From Caenorhabditis remanei (taxonomy: Eukaryota; Nematoda; Chromadorea; Rhabditida; Rhabditidae): a stretch of 64,000 nucleotides of DNA. Within the stretch, counting starts at the first letter, position 1; the number at the start of each line of letters is the position of its first letter. Below are positions 36,501 through 50,850 of this stretch, one piece after another. Location: the NCBI RefSeq assembly GCF_010183535.1, contig NC_071333.1:8802587-8866586 (forward strand). Direction: 5' to 3'. The notes beneath the pieces were generated by a model. That model was not told where the DNA came from. It did not search any database and was given only the letters and a program-made list of their open reading frames with translations. Position numbers and translations under genes: made by a program.

Positions 36501-39500
36501 ATCGCCAATTTTCCACTCTCCACATAGTAATTCGATTCATTACCGAACCTTCATCTGCTTCATCTCAACACGTCGTCTAAAAAAGGTGAGCAGTGTGGTG
36601 TGCACATTGAGTTTTCATTGTTCTGAGATGCCCCAGTGTTCAATGCAAAATTAGTTGAGAAATTGAGAATTGAGAGTGAGAAAAATAATGCATAACACTT
36701 GGGGAATTTTAAGTATTCTGATTCATTTCCGTTTTTAACTAAGCTGATTACTGTTCATATTATTATTAATACTAATGGGACAGCCAAAGAATCAATATAA
36801 AAAATTGAAAGTGTGAAAACAGTTTTGATGGAAACATTTCTCCCATCACTTCAGCATATCAAAAATTAATATGTCATTATGATATTTTAGCAGCTTTACA
36901 ATATCCATCGACCTTTATATTTTTCTTTTTCCGAAAATGAAAAAAAAGTTAAACCTAGAAATGATGTCAATTGCAGGAAATGCTTGTCATTTTTGTGACA
37001 TTTACTTCTATGCTTCCCAAATTTCACAATGTCATGTTTTTGCCCCTCCTCATTCAATTCAGTCCTGGTAAGGTGTGAAAACTCAAGCACCTAAATGTCT
37101 TGTTAATTAGGCTTATTACAGATTAGACTATTTGCCGTGACTGTCACTCACTTTCTTGATGCATTTTACGGATTATCTGATAACACACTTTTTGGTTCAA
37201 ATCACTTCTTCACAATGTAACTGTGTGACTCTATCTTATTTACATTTATACCCCTACTTATGACACTAGCGTGTGTTGAAAACCCGTGTATTGGGACTGT
37301 GTGTGCAAGCAAATTTGATTTGATTACACTTGTGGGAGGTGAAAAGAGGATTACGGTAATGTTGATAAGAAATTCCTGGGATGGATGGGCTGGGAGGAGC
37401 AGAACAAGGAAAATGGAGAGAACCCAGAAAAAGAACCAAGTTCGGCGTATAGCTATGTATATGGGAGCCATAAACCGTTGTGGAGAAAAAAAGACGGAAA
37501 AGAAGGTGTCGAGAATAGGCTCATATTTATTGGAAAAATAAGAGAGAAAAAGTGGACCCTCTCCATCTCGGCTCAAATAAGATTACGTATTTACAATCTC
37601 AAGATATATAATGGCCGCAATTGAGGAAATAAATCATTTGAGGTGGTCTATTAGGCGCATTTTCGACATGCGGGAGTGGAGCAGCCCCCGCTTTGGAGTA
37701 GACCCTCTTTGTTACTGCATTAGTACCTTAAGGAGACTAGCCACGTTCGAAAATTATATGAATGACTCGGTGTACTATTGAAAGAAGGCCTTGTGAAGTG
37801 GTAAAAACCTCGATACTCTAATTTTATTATAGATTGCAAAGTAATTGATTAATTTTGATTAAATAAGTACAACTCTTTCCATTATTTTTCAGATTTTTTC
37901 AAAACTTTCTAGTTTCAAAGTTATATCTACCGTTTTGAAATTTTAAAATTTTAATTTTTGTTTTTCCAAACTTTTTTCATTTTTAGAACTAGAAACGCTT
38001 GGGATATAATGACTGATGTATTCAGGAAGAACATCAGACATATATGCAATGAACATGATGAGCAGTTTTATGAGGTGCCTGTCTCAATATAAAATACGCG
38101 CGGTTTTGAGACAACGGCAAGAAAGAAAAGGCTCCTTCTCCGAATGAGTGACACGACAAGCGTTTGATTGAGAGGTACGCTTTGGCGACCGAATGGGTGG
38201 CGATGATGATGAGACCGACATGAAAATGAGCCATTACTAGGACAATACCGTTGTTTGAGAAATTGAAGATTGAAGCCAAGGTAAGGAGGACACATGTACA
38301 CAAGTCACCCCTCCCAAATGAATGGGTTGGGACAGGTGATTATTCTCGACCGAGTGGCGCCCGCCATTTGGTCTAGGTCTTCCAGAACTCGATTAGGAAA
38401 AAGGCCAAGTGTTGAGAAAAAGTCAGAATGGACACTTTTCTGTTCAATAATTAGTCTGAGCCGTCTTATCAAAGGTGTCGAAAGCTCAGAACAGCTAAGA
38501 ACGAAACCCTAAAAAGCAATATGTTCCACAATTTTTGATAAGTCTAATCTTTTGATAAACATGGGTGGTCATCAATGTCCGCCTAAACATATACACACAT
38601 CTTAAGTTCTTCGTTTCTCTTTTTCCTTAATAATGAATCACTTTTTACACAAACTTTGTTAGACCATATTAAAAAGCTTATAGGAATGAGTTATAATTGA
38701 ATTGGTTGAAAATAAAGAGAACTAATACATTTTTTCTAATTGAAAACAATAGAAGAAGAAGAAGCTGACCAAAACTTTTTGTGATGAGGTTGCCGCCCTC
38801 CTCGGCACACCGACCACCATTCAAAGGGGCTTAAATCAACTGGAAAATATGCGCGGATAATTCTCTTCTAATTACTCATATTTGCAAACAATTGACGACT
38901 TGCACGGAAATAGTCAGAAGACGATTGAGAATTGAGCGGGGGGATAAGAAAAGAGTAGAACGTCAATACTACGGTATTTCGGTATTGCTTTCTTTTCTAA
39001 CTAATTATAGAGTGTTCCGTGAAAGTGGAGGTATCTGAAAGACTATGATGTTGGAAATGGAAATCAATTCGGTTCAATGCCTCCTATTCAATTTATAATA
39101 GAAATGTATACCATAATTATAGTCTTCGAATACCGTTGAATGTATTGAAATTCTGGAACGTTGCCAAAGATCAAATAGATAACCCGACTAAATCTACAGT
39201 ATGCTAAAAAATATTTTATGAATATGAAATTCATTTTCATCTTATATGTAAACTTCTTATGATAATAACATCTCTTTTGACCTCGCTCTTGTTTCCGTGC
39301 TCCCAAAAGTTGAATCTGGGAAAAAACCTAGAAAAAATAAAAATAAAGGTAAAGTGTGCCGCCGTCGCCAAAAGGTGACGAAATGATGTTTGACACCGGC
39401 GACACCTCAAACCGATACAAGTCAACTACTCGCAAAGGATTAACATAATTGTGCCATTTTGAGCCAATAACCAAAAGCATTCTGTCATTTCGGCTTTGTG

Positions 39501-42500
39501 TACGACATGTTTGAGGAATTACACGGAGTAGGAGGAGAAGACCCGTTTCCTTTAACCCAACCACTTTCTCTTTAAAATGATGATTCCTCCAGTACCACTC
39601 TTCACAAAAACTTTTGTCTTCTTTGGCTGACTTCTCTTCTCAAAAGAAGGTATTCATCATCAAAAATTGAATCCTCGGCTCATTTGGGCCGCCCATAAAA
39701 CTAATCGTAGTTACTCGAAAAATGAAAGACAAGACAAAAACAAAAGATTAAACTTAAAGATTAAAATGATTGCGCAACAAAATGGATTCAGTGAAATAAG
39801 AAATAGTTAAAGAAATATTATGAAGAATAAAAAATGGGAAAGATGAGCATATTGGTGCCCAATATGTGCGCTTATGATTAGTGGATGACTATCACTGTCG
39901 TCCGCACCTTTCCGCATACATATTGGGTGCTCAAATGCTCATACTTCCCGTGAATGTTTGATGGATACAGCGCCATGGATGGGCAGCTAGAAGGAGAGAA
40001 ATCAAAGGTGGCGAGAAGGAGAAGGGGACGAACGACTCATAAAAATTTCTTCTCACTCTCACCAAATCTTTCAGAGAATATCGAATTTTTCAGTAGCAGC
40101 ATCCATGTGAATACATCGAATTTTGCTAGATGAAAAGGAAATTTTATGAATATTCGATGGGAAACAAAAAGAAACTGTACAATTGATGAGAAATAATATT
40201 TTTTGATTCGTTTTTGATTCGAATTGAAATAGTATGAATCGATAGAAATGGCAACATTTCGGGATTACTGTAGGAATTGTAATTGGTCAATTGAGTCCAT
40301 TACATACTGATAAGGCAAGGCAATAGGCGAGAAATTTAGAACAGAATAGAAACGAAGACTGTTTTGAAATAGCAGATGATGAAGATGATTTGTTGTATGA
40401 CAAAGAAATTTAAGCAGGTGCCAACAGTGCAATGAGGCGTGGCGATGAGAAGATGGGTGAAGGGAAAAATGACGATCAGGTGGACAACGCTCATTAGAAC
40501 TAACATTATCCTAACATGGTATTTTAAAGGGAATATAACAATTGGGTCAGTTGTTAAGACTGTCCCCTTAAACACATCGTTTTCACACATGAGCTGGTTT
40601 ATATTCCTTAATGATCCTAGATATCTAAGGAGATATGCATTTATGATAACCTTCGTATGTATTATCCTGATGTCGCCAACTTACGTAGGCACAAATATTA
40701 CATTCGGTGCGCTTTAAAGAATACGTCTAATCAACGTTCACAATTCATTGGAAATCGTACACTAAATTGCTGGAATGAACTTCCTGAACATGTTTTCCCC
40801 GTTAAAATTTCTTCCCGGTGTTTGAAATCTAATATTGCCAAACTAAATCTTACTAAATATCTTACCCTCAATACCCATACCATCTAATTCTGTGACCCGG
40901 TCTAATTTGAATCTCACTTAACTCCTCTTCTGAATGTAACGTGTCAGTGACTTGTTCCTTCGTTTCAAATAAAATATAAATAGAGAGTGTTGAATTAGTT
41001 TTTCAAAGTAAACTTCTTAAGAAGATAAAAATTAATGATTGATTTAATAAAATAAGAATAATTGTAAGCATTGTTTTGAAATAGGTACTACAAACAGTTT
41101 ACGTTGTGTTATTGTTGATTCTCCTATAACTATTTTCAGTCTCCTAATGGTCTGTTTCGAACATACTGTAGATAAGAAAATTTCGAAACTAAAAGTAAAT
41201 GTCAATCAGAATCATCACACTTGTCAAAATTCATTTACGCGGATTACTGACAACTTGTTTAATGACACTTGAAACACATTTGCAAAAACACGACAAAAGT
41301 AAACGAAGCGTCACCTAAAATGTTGAGAAAGTGTTCATTCAGTGAGTGGGTCATGCTTTCACAGCCATTTATTCGCGGCTCCCCGAAACTAAAGGAGGAG
41401 GTGAGAAGTGCGAAATTGTGCGACCGGATTTGCATAATTTCGAACTCTTTTTTCTCAAATTGAATTGACCCACCATATTAGAACTTGTGAACGGGTGGAA
41501 CCGGCAAATTGAAAGTTCTTGAGATGGGAAACACTTTATGGCGGTCTGAGAAAAAGAGATGAAAATCGAGTTGGGCACCTTGTCAAGTAAAACGGGAAGC
41601 CCAAATAATAAAAGATTTGAGGATACATTGGTATGACAAGCACACAAAAACGTGTGAAATTGTGAATTGTGGGCGGGGTTTTAAGCCTCGACCAATTGAG
41701 AAGGAGCGACGACGCCGGTTTTGGTTTGGTGTGTACGCTTTTGTGCCTAAGGGGTTTAACTTAAATGGGATAGTAGGAAAAGTTGCCGTTCGATAGGCAG
41801 ACGAAGAAAAAAGTGGAAGGAAAAGGAAAAAGAACATATTCTAATAATCCCTGCTCCTTTGACTTTCCGTTTGATGAGAGAACTGAAAAATAAAGTACAA
41901 AAAGTAGAGGTAGCAAAAATAAAAGGAAAGTGTCATTGATATAAATAAATGTTTTAAAGGGAGATATTCTCACCGGAGGTGCGTAGAGAGGGTGACATTT
42001 TTCGTTTTCTCTCATTCCACCGCTTCACTTCTTCATATCATGTCATACCCTTACCTATCCATCATTTATTTCCCCCTCTTTCCCATTTACTTTATCTTAT
42101 CTCAATCATTTTCTTTAGTAAAAATAACATGGTCTAGGACCAGCGAACCGGTTCTCACTTCTTGAAACTCCCACGCGGCAGTATCAAATTAGTACAACGT
42201 AATCAAAAAGCGAGAAAATTCGACAGATTATCACACGTCCTCTCTTCTCTTTCTTTTCCTTCTTTTTCTCCCTAATATATCATCATTCTAACCCTATTTG
42301 GACCTTAATCACGTTATCAATCGTTTTATATACATCGATTCAAATAGCGCTCAATTTATGTAGTATACCGTTAGACGTAAACGCTAACGTCTTATGAGCT
42401 GCCAAATAAAATTCATGAGATGAAGTCGATAGATGTTATAGTAGAGTGGAATTATACCTATAGGTAGCAATGAATCTCAAATATAACCCCGTAGTTATGT

Positions 42501-45500
42501 GCAGTCCCTCATGGCGTGCTTCCTGACAACCTAATATGTGTCAGTTCGACCAAAAACATGTAAATCAATCAAAACCCTTCCAAATATCGTTGTTTTCTTG
42601 AGAATGGGCAAAAAGAAGTCCTCGTTGTTGGAATAGTGAAACTCTTTTCCAACGGGACCCGGTTATACCAATGAAAAATGGCCTTCGGAATATGAGACAA
42701 ATCATTTAGCAAGCAAGCACCCCCCTCTCTTTTCTTCTCTTCTCCAAAATAAAGCCTTGCCTCCAACTAATCACCCCCTAATACCTTTCGGTAAACTCAT
42801 TTCACGACATGCGTACAGATCCTTATCTCCGTGCAGATTCTCCCACTTCTTTCAAACACAACACTGACATAAACCCCTAGAAAAGGCGAAATGTGGAATA
42901 AGAAGAGTCAAGTAATCCTTGATTTAATAATGAGTTTTGTTTCTTTTATGACATGAATTTTTGTGGAGTTTAGAGGAAGTTGAAAACACAAAACAAATGT
43001 TAAGGAAGGGACGGAACTGCTACTGAAATTATTTCGAATGAATCAATATTTCAAATTTTCGAATAAGCTTCAAAAGACCAGTCACTTCCAGTTTCCGTCT
43101 TCCATCTCTAATAAGTACACGTTTTATTTGTTTCCTCTTAAATTTCCCCTTCTCCTCGTACTACTGTAGAACAGGAAATCGAACGAGGAGGTCTGTCTAA
43201 TCGGCTCAGCACCCAAAAAAGGACATAATTGGCCCAAAACAGTTCTGTTTGCAATAAGACGGACTAAATTCGTCATCATTCCGCATTGTAAAAGTCGTAA
43301 AAAGAATTAAAATTTGCAAACCGAAGACAAACGAAAAGAGGGACGGTAAACGGAGGGACAGCTCAACGATGATCGGTGGGCGACGGTGGCGACGTCAACG
43401 CCAATTGTCATACAATTCAACGTGCAAAACAAATCGAATGATTCGACTTGTTTCTGATCCTTTAATGACGTGAATTATTCAAAACTTATGTGTATTATTT
43501 CCGAGTTATTTGAATGTTGAGTATTCAAAGATTGACGATTTGCGGAAGATTAGGCAATTTTCTAGAAAAACGGAGGGAGAAAGTAATATGAGACATTGGA
43601 AGTAATAGTGAATAGGGGATCAAACACAGAGTGGAATTCAAGAGATTTAACAAATCATGGACAACAAAATAACCTTTAAACCAAAAAATTTTAATTATTT
43701 CGCAGAAAAAATACATTTTTTTAATGAAAATATATTTTAAAGGATTACGGTAGTTGCCTAAATCTAACAAGCACAGCTTCATTGTTTCGACAAAACCTGA
43801 GAACCCTCTTTTGATATAATTGCTTTTCAAGCAATTCAATGAATTGGTAGACTCAATTCAAAAAGTAAGACAATGACTAAATTCTTTATGTCCTCCAATT
43901 TTTCGCTCATTTTCTCCAAACGCGTTAATTGGCCTTCTTCACCCGATTTCTGGCTCCCTATTCTACTCTAAATTCCAATATTGCATTGTAAAATTGTTGC
44001 TGTTACAAAAACAAAACGGGGGAGCTTCTACTAGTCGAAATGGATTTTTTCCCCTCTAAATTCTCCAATTCCTCTTTGTATTATGCTATGTTTGCACAGA
44101 TTTTCCAATAAGACGTAGGATTTGTCTTGTTGTTGGATACTAACAAATTTAATTACTAACACTTTCGGCACCACCGAATTGCGCCATTTAACACATCCTC
44201 CTTTGGCGGGTTTTATTAAAATCTTTCACCGGGAAAGAGTGGGGAAGACTAGCGTGTCACCCGAGACAAATTGAGATTTGAACGAGGCCTCTATAAGCAC
44301 GCAATTTTTGTCAAACGCCTCTCCTTCTCATTTGTGTTACAAATATGAATTAAGGGGCCAAACTAGTAAGATTTCATGAAAATATAGTAAAACTAAATGA
44401 ACAGTTATTATGAACGGAAGGAAAAAACATGTAGAAAAAATCGAAAATGACCGGGAGGGAAATGGCAACATATAAAATAGGATCGGAGATTTGCAAAATC
44501 GTTTTTTAATCCGTTTAACTTGCCTATTACCACGAAACCATAACCAATTTGAAATTGGATTTTGATACATTCATTTCTTGTTTTTTTTTTCAAAAACGAA
44601 CAAACTTGGGAAAGAGGAAGTTATCGTTTGTCTACTCACGAAATAGGTAGTAAACGATCAGAATATTGTAGATAGGAAACAAAAATAAGGGAATGACCAA
44701 TTCTACAGTATCACGGTAGAAAACCAAATAAGATTGTGTTAACAGCTAACTGCTATGAAAATCTCCGATTGAATGATGTTTTATGTGTTGGGTTAGTTTA
44801 TCGATGGTGGTGTATCAGCGGTAATAAAATGAAATAAAACAAATCACGAGAAGTGGTTGCTGAAAAATATAAAGAAACACATCAATTAAATCATACATCT
44901 ATTGTCACTTTATGAATTATAGGGGTGAGTGATGAGATCTATCTTGGTTCAGCGTGCCCTTCCTGACCTATGAAATAATAACTGTGCAAACGGAAAGAAA
45001 AGTTTCAATGAGCCTATTTGGTAGGACATATGAGTCATGCTCTAGCCACTGTCTCATTTACACAAATCGAACAATTGCCCTATTTTGGACATGCATTCTA
45101 CTAATAAAATCATCGACCTTTTTGTTATTATACAAAAATAAAAGGTAGCACATACCAATGGAGAACAAATAAATATGTTTCCGATTCAAAACTTTTTCTT
45201 ATTGAAAGAAAGAACGGTTAACCAATATCTGAGGGGGGAGGCGATGACGGATGCATTGAATCAAAGTCAACTACAAACAGATGCTCGTTAGTGGTGTAGA
45301 ACATACTCGGATTTGATGATGATCGGGAGAGATTTTATGACGAAAAATTGAATGATATTGTTTTCAGATGAGCTTTTTTCTTATGTTAAAATATTGAGAT
45401 GGAGAAGAAAAAGAGCAAAAAAAACAAGTAATGATTATTATTTTCAATTGGAAAGCTCAGTTCTCAAATTCCTGTTATCACTGACTGAGGTACGGTAACC

Positions 45501-47367
45501 TGAGACATCTTGTCTGAACATGACAACACATGTCAGGTTGATCTCATCAGATTACACACTTCTCTCTTTCTCCCTAGCCGCACATCTTGTTAATCTTCTC
45601 AATTATCACCGAGCTGCTGTCGGACAGGTATCAAATTTCGAGAATAAGACAATTATTGATATGATCAGCCTTTGTTGATGAGCATAATAACAGATAACGG
45701 GATAGTTTGAAGAGACAATGTCTCAGAAGGGCGAGCACGTCATATTACACATCAACCAAATTGATCTGATCTTTTTGCCCTTTCACATGGTTGATACCAC
45801 TGTGGATCTAATTTGAAAATAGTAGGATTCGCCTCTTTCTATTTACTGAAAATGTCGACTTAAGTTGAAATAAATTCCCTTTAGTGTTCGATAAAATATT
45901 ATTTCCTCTTTAGAAGTGCGTCTTGTTTTGGTATTTTAGTAATTGAATTCAATAATTTTAGTAATTAAACTAAAAATCTCAGCTTCCACGCATAATAGTG
46001 AAAAGCTACGATAATTCCCATTTTCAAATAGTTTTTTCTGAATTTAAAGAGTGACAAAGTACTGCGGGCCGGCGAGATATTGATAAAATAAAGATTCTTG
46101 ACACTCTGACTATTGAAAATTATAGGTGCCTTGATTGAGTCGAATTTTAGATTCATTTTGATCAGGCTATCGTTTAACAAATATGGTGTGATCAAAACCT
46201 GAGAACTCCAAATTTTTCACATATTTGGGTAGATCAGGTTTGAAATGGAATATATGCCAATTTTATGTGATTTTGGTTGCAAAAACTAGTGTAAAATCGA
46301 AAAAGCGGCGATTTCAGTATGATGCCTTAGAGCTGCAATTTTGAGTTCAACTACTAAAACGCTCGAAAAAACACTAACAACACATTTGGGAAGAAAGAAT
46401 TATTCTAAAAACAGAAGAAATTTTATTTAAAACTCAGTTAACATTTTCAGTAGATCAAGTATGGCGGAGCCTATTTCAAGATACTATTTTTGAATGAGAC
46501 CTCCAGGGGTATCGATTCTGTTAAAAAGCAAACAGATCGGATCTGTTTGGCCGATGTCGTACCACTCAAGCATTGCTTCGTAAATATATCTTTGATTATA
46601 TTCTTCTTTTTTTTCATAGTCTAGCAGTATTTGAAATATCTGGTATAGAAAAAAACCCTAAATTGAATTTTGTGATGCCATCTCAAATCTTAATCTTATA
46701 TTTGAAATTTGATCCGCTGCTTTTTTCTTTTGCATCCATACCCGATTAAGGAAGCACATTAAAAACAAACAATAAACGCTTGGCAAGGAAAAATATTTAT
46801 TCATAAAAAACCATTTTCATAAAAGGGTACACCAGACAATTTCGCGAAAATGATTGAATCAAAATGTAATGGGCGGGTTGGGAAAAATACGTCAGATCGA
46901 GAATAGGAATCTTAAATATTTGGGCTGAAAGTATAGTTCATGTCAGGTTAACTTAATATTTAATTTCCGTGTTGCTCAATTTTAAATTATGATAATAAAA
47001 ATAGTTTCAACAATTAAACTATTACCAAGAAAGAATTGAACCGTTAAAACCAAAGGAAGTGATATAGACCACTGGAACAAAAACCGAAATAAAGCACCTA
47101 CTACTTTCACATAAAATTTTAGTTGTGCTCACAGTCCAAACCAGAAAAACAAGTAAGATTTTGAAAATTAAAAGTTACAATGTGCAAGTAAATTTCAGAA
47201 TAAAACAGTCAAAAGGAACGTACCAAAAAAGTTCTAACCCAGAAGTCAAAGATTCAGTAAGATTGATAGTCTCAAAAGGTGAATGAAGGCAAGACACGCA
47301 CAAGTCTTGAATCGAAAAAGTTAAGTGAAAAAATTAGGAAAAAATCGGGGGAATTAAAACAGTGTCA
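30596..47367. other. 17-kb gene-poor region upstream of alr-1
   Basis: No convincing exon was found on either strand except a LINE remnant near 40.6-41.0 kb. There are many short poly-purine tracts and scattered CTACAGTA/TACGGTA repeat remnants. Isolated ORFs (33.1-33.5, 37.2-37.6 and 41.4-42.0 kb) lack splice context or protein-like composition. Developmental transcription factors often have such regions, so this may hold alr-1 enhancers. Unannotated non-coding RNAs cannot be excluded by eye. Confidence 0.5.
40590..40985 (+). mobile_element. LINE reverse-transcriptase 3' end remnant
   Basis: The frame ending at 40887 reads LRRHKYYIRCALKNTSNQRS, then QFIGNRTLNCWNELPEHVFP, then VKISSRCLKSNIAKLNL. 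The pattern R-x-x-x-F-x-x-R-x-x-x-x-W-N-x-L-P followed by a short FK-like helix is the standard C-terminal end of non-LTR retrotransposon reverse transcriptases. Upstream, the frame is broken and no palm motifs are present, so this is a 5'-truncated, dead copy. It is the only mobile-element protein recognised in the gene-poor region. Confidence 0.65.
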
Positions 47368-50300
47368 TCATCGAAACGGCTCTGGGGCATCTGCCATAAA
47401 CTGGTTGAATGCTGCATGGTTTCGTGGAAACTGGCGAGGTGGCAAGAGATTCATGTCTGGAGCGGGAAATGGCACGGGATTCATGTTTGGAGCGGGAAAT
47501 GGCAATGGTTGGTGCCCCAAAAACCTTGGATCGACACCATGGATAAATTGATCTTGATTTTGGGGATTTGGAAAACGAGGTGGTTGTTGGGGATTGAAAA
47601 ACTGAGGAGCATTGCCATTTGGAAACGGAGCTAATGGGCCATTGAACAACTGACGATGCTCGGCGTTTGGGAACTGAGCAGGGCGGGCATCCGGAAATGG
47701 CATCCCTCGAGCACGCTGAAAGTATGTTTAAAGATTTTTAAATCAGATGAAGTAGAAATTTCTCCGAGAAACATCCAACATATTTTTCATGGAATTGTGT
47801 TCGAAAAGAAGGCTCCGGGACATTTCGCCACTAGACGTTTCGCCACCGGACATTTCGCCTCCAGACATTTCGCCACCGGACATTTCGCCACCAGACATTT
47901 CGCCACCAGACGTTTCGCCACCAAAAAATTTTCCGAAATTCCGAAGCTTTATAGGGAAAAAAAACATACCACTAGTACGCATTGATTATGCTAATTAAAG
48001 TGATGTGCTTTTTTCCCTATAAAGCTTCGGAAATTCTCCATTTTTTGGTGGCGAAACGTCCGGTGGCAAAATGTCTGGTGGCGAAATGTCCGGTGGCGAA
48101 ACGTCCGGTGGCGAAACGTCTAGTGGCGAAATGTCCCGGAGCCGAAAAGAACACTTCAGGTAGTTAACTTTCTGTTCATTCCATTTTTGCACCAAAAATA
48201 AGAAAAAGACACTAGGAAAATTGAGATTCAAAGTCGATTTCTGAGTAATAAAAGGAAGATTAAAAACTGCTTACATTAATATCTTCGTTATTCTCAGCTC
48301 TGCCAATCTGAGCTGCGTGATCTGCTTCCTCGTGATCAAGAAAATGTGGGTCTAGTTCGTTGCCATCTTCATGCTCATCCAGTAAAAAATCTCTCGCATT
48401 TTGAATCCGCAGCCGATCATAGTACCTCCTAATTTCCAGCTCGTCCACTGGATTTAGCTGAAAATTTGTAATTTAATACATTTAAATACGACAAGTAAAT
48501 ATTGTTCTAAAATTACCCCACGTATATCGAGATCATTTTGTTCAAAAGCTTGGCGCCTTCTGTCTCTGTCACGTGCCTGAAAATGTCACGTTCTTTGTTT
48601 GATCTTAGAAGTATGATCTGATTGAGTTTTCAGCTAACATTAAGATTTTCTAAGAATATATTATAAGGTGATTTTAAATGGACAAACCAGATCCTGTTGA
48701 TGTTCCACTTGTTGCCTGATCAGATTTGCTGCATCACGTGAACGCCGTGCCATCTCTACTGAGCGATCAATCATTTGACGCAGTAGTTGAAAATACCCAT
48801 CGAAAGCAGTTATATCAATCACAAAGTATTGATTGTCCATCATTGGCTGTCCGGGTGGACGTAATATATTGGCAGGCTGAGCATAGCCTTGTCGAAATAG
48901 TTCCCTGGCCATACCGATATAACGATTATCTCGTTCAGGGATTCCTGGATTGTGGAGACCTTCGGCCATGGGAACAGGAGGAGCAATTCCATTCCACTGC
49001 TGAGCAGGAGGTACATGGTCATTCGCGAATTGCGCAGGAGGAAGATTCCCGTTCCATTGATGAGCAGGAGCTACATGAAAATTCAAATTTGGAACAGGAG
49101 CAGCCATTCGGTTTTGTGGTGGAGCTGGAGGGACAAATCCTTGTCGTTGGTGAGCTGGACCATTATGGTTTTGTGGTTGCACAAAAGCAACTTGTCCGTT
49201 AACATTTTCAACAGGAGCAGCTCTTTGATTATGTCGCTGGACAGGAGCAACAGGAGGATTTATATGAGGAGCAGGAGCAACAATTCCATTTTGCAGTTGA
49301 GCTTGAGGAATGATTTCGTCCCTCGGCAGAGCGGGACCAACAATCTCATTCCGCTGTAGAAATCGACGGATAATTTCGTTTTGTGGCTCGGCAGGAACAA
49401 CAAAATTGTTTAGTTGTTGAGCTGGAGGAACAGGTGGATTCACTTGTGGAGCAGGACCAATCATCTCATCTTGCATTGGATCTGGCGGAATGACTCCATT
49501 TTGCTGCTGAGCATGAGCAGCATCATCATCGTCGTCATCATCATAATCATTATCATCATCATCATCATCGTCATCATCATCATCATCGTCGTCATCAGAC
49601 TGAAGAACATCAACTTGATTTCCTTCGGCGGGAACATCACCTCCATCCCGTTGATGTACAGGTGGAACACGACCATTTAGAAGTGTGGCAGGAGGGACAA
49701 CATCGTTTTCTTGCTGGGCATCATCATTGTCAGGATTCTCCGGTTGAAGAATATCGACATGATTTTCTTCGACTGGAACATCACCTCCGTCTTCTTGATT
49801 AACAGGTGGAATCCGATTATTTAGTTGCGGTTCACGAAGAGCAGGATCATCATCTTCATTCCGTCGTTGAGCAGGAGAGGCAGGATTGTTGGAGGACCCG
49901 GCGGGACTAACAAGTCTACGTCTTTTTGGAGGAGGAGAAGCTGTGGCATCATTTTCTTCGTGGTCACGATCTTCTCCGTCTTCTTGATTTTGCTGAAATG
50001 GGTTTGGTGTTATTTTGTCTGAACCAAATTTTTAAAAAAACACTAACATTTTTCCTCCGTTCGTTTTCCTTTCTCACCACACTCCGAGTTCTTATTGTTC
50101 TTTCTTTGACATTCTGAAAATACAATTTATCGTATACTACCAGAAAATGATGCCTGTGTTAGAAAAAAATCGGAAACTAAAAATTTCTCCTTTATAGCTC
50201 TAAAACTAAATTCGAAATGGTTCTGGAATAACTAGGACAAAAATATCTTTATATTAAGGAACGTTTCGAGACTAAGAATTTACGGGTTTTTGAAGTAATC

Positions 50301-50393
50301 TAGCAGGTTTTAAGAAGTATCCGTGTTAACAATGTTTAATGAACTAACCATGGGTGGTCCGTTAACGATTCCGTCGCCATCTTCGCCCGACAT
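47368..50393 (-). CDS. Gene B: acidic, proline/glutamine-rich nuclear-type protein, about 668 aa
   Basis: Exons are 50349..50393, 50048..50113, 48688..49992, 48517..48576, 48275..48457 and 47368..47715, all phase 0. Residues 57-64 hold a basic nuclear-localisation-type motif (PPPKRRRL). Residues about 165-195 are an almost pure Asp run. Residues about 195-390 are degenerate repeats of the form PPxxPxNxxVxPAxQxN. A short helical region (about 400-470, including [20 protein letters not shown]) follows, and the tail repeats PFPxPN/D. Another possible start is the ATG at 50933, via exons 50799..50933 and 50349..50420, which would add a hydrophobic leader. No enzyme domain is recognised. It lies directly downstream of gene A on the same strand. 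Confidence 0.7.
47799..48152. repeat. Long palindromic element with internal 15-bp tandem units
   Basis: Two arms of about 150-170 bp are inverted copies around a spacer at about 47970-48005. The ends are GTTCGAAAAGAAGGCTCCGG and its near complement CCGGAGCCGAAAAGAAC. Each arm holds about 5-8 tandem units of GCCACCGGACATTTC and variants, and the inner parts share CTATAAAGCTTCGGAAATTC. It lies in the last intron of gene B (47716..48274) and can fold into a long hairpin. Chance frames through it give periodic DISPP or ATRRF peptides. Confidence 0.85.
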
Positions 50394-50850
50394 CTTACCC
50401 GATTTTGTAGAAAGCTTTTTCTGGAACACTTTGATTATTAGTTGGGTTTTTTTTCCGGTGATTCAAAATTTTAAGATATTCGGCTGTGTAGTTAACACAT
50501 TCGAAAAACGTATAGAAATTACAAAATAATAATAACACTTGTATACAGAGGAAAAAAAAATGAAATAGGAAAAAAAGCAAAATTTAACATTAAAAATTAA
50601 AAAAGGGGAATGAAGTAGCCTATCAACATTTTCTGTGAAATTAGACAATTGGAACGAAATTTTTTTGTCTGCTAGCAAGAGGTAGCAAATGACTTATTAT
50701 CATAAAAAACAAAATAACCAAATTATTCACATAAAATTTCGGAAAACAACAATGAGAAAAATAATAATTCGAAATACAAAAAACAATTATGTAAGAACCT
50801 GCGATTGAAGGAGAGATCGATGGAAACCCGATTTATGCGGATGGATGGAA

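Noticed and set aside
37202..37576. Overlapping ORFs on both strands, one hydrophobic
   Set aside because: Neither has flanking splice sites or a recognisable motif. Both are explained by a locally GC-richer purine-rich stretch.
47743..48231. ORFs with DISPP or ATRRF peptide repeats
   Set aside because: They are translations of the 15-bp tandem palindrome lying in an intron; the periodicity comes from the repeat, not from a protein.
49461..49676. Met-rich and Ile-rich ORFs across the Asp run
   Set aside because: They are shadows of the GAT/GAC repeat of gene B in other frames.
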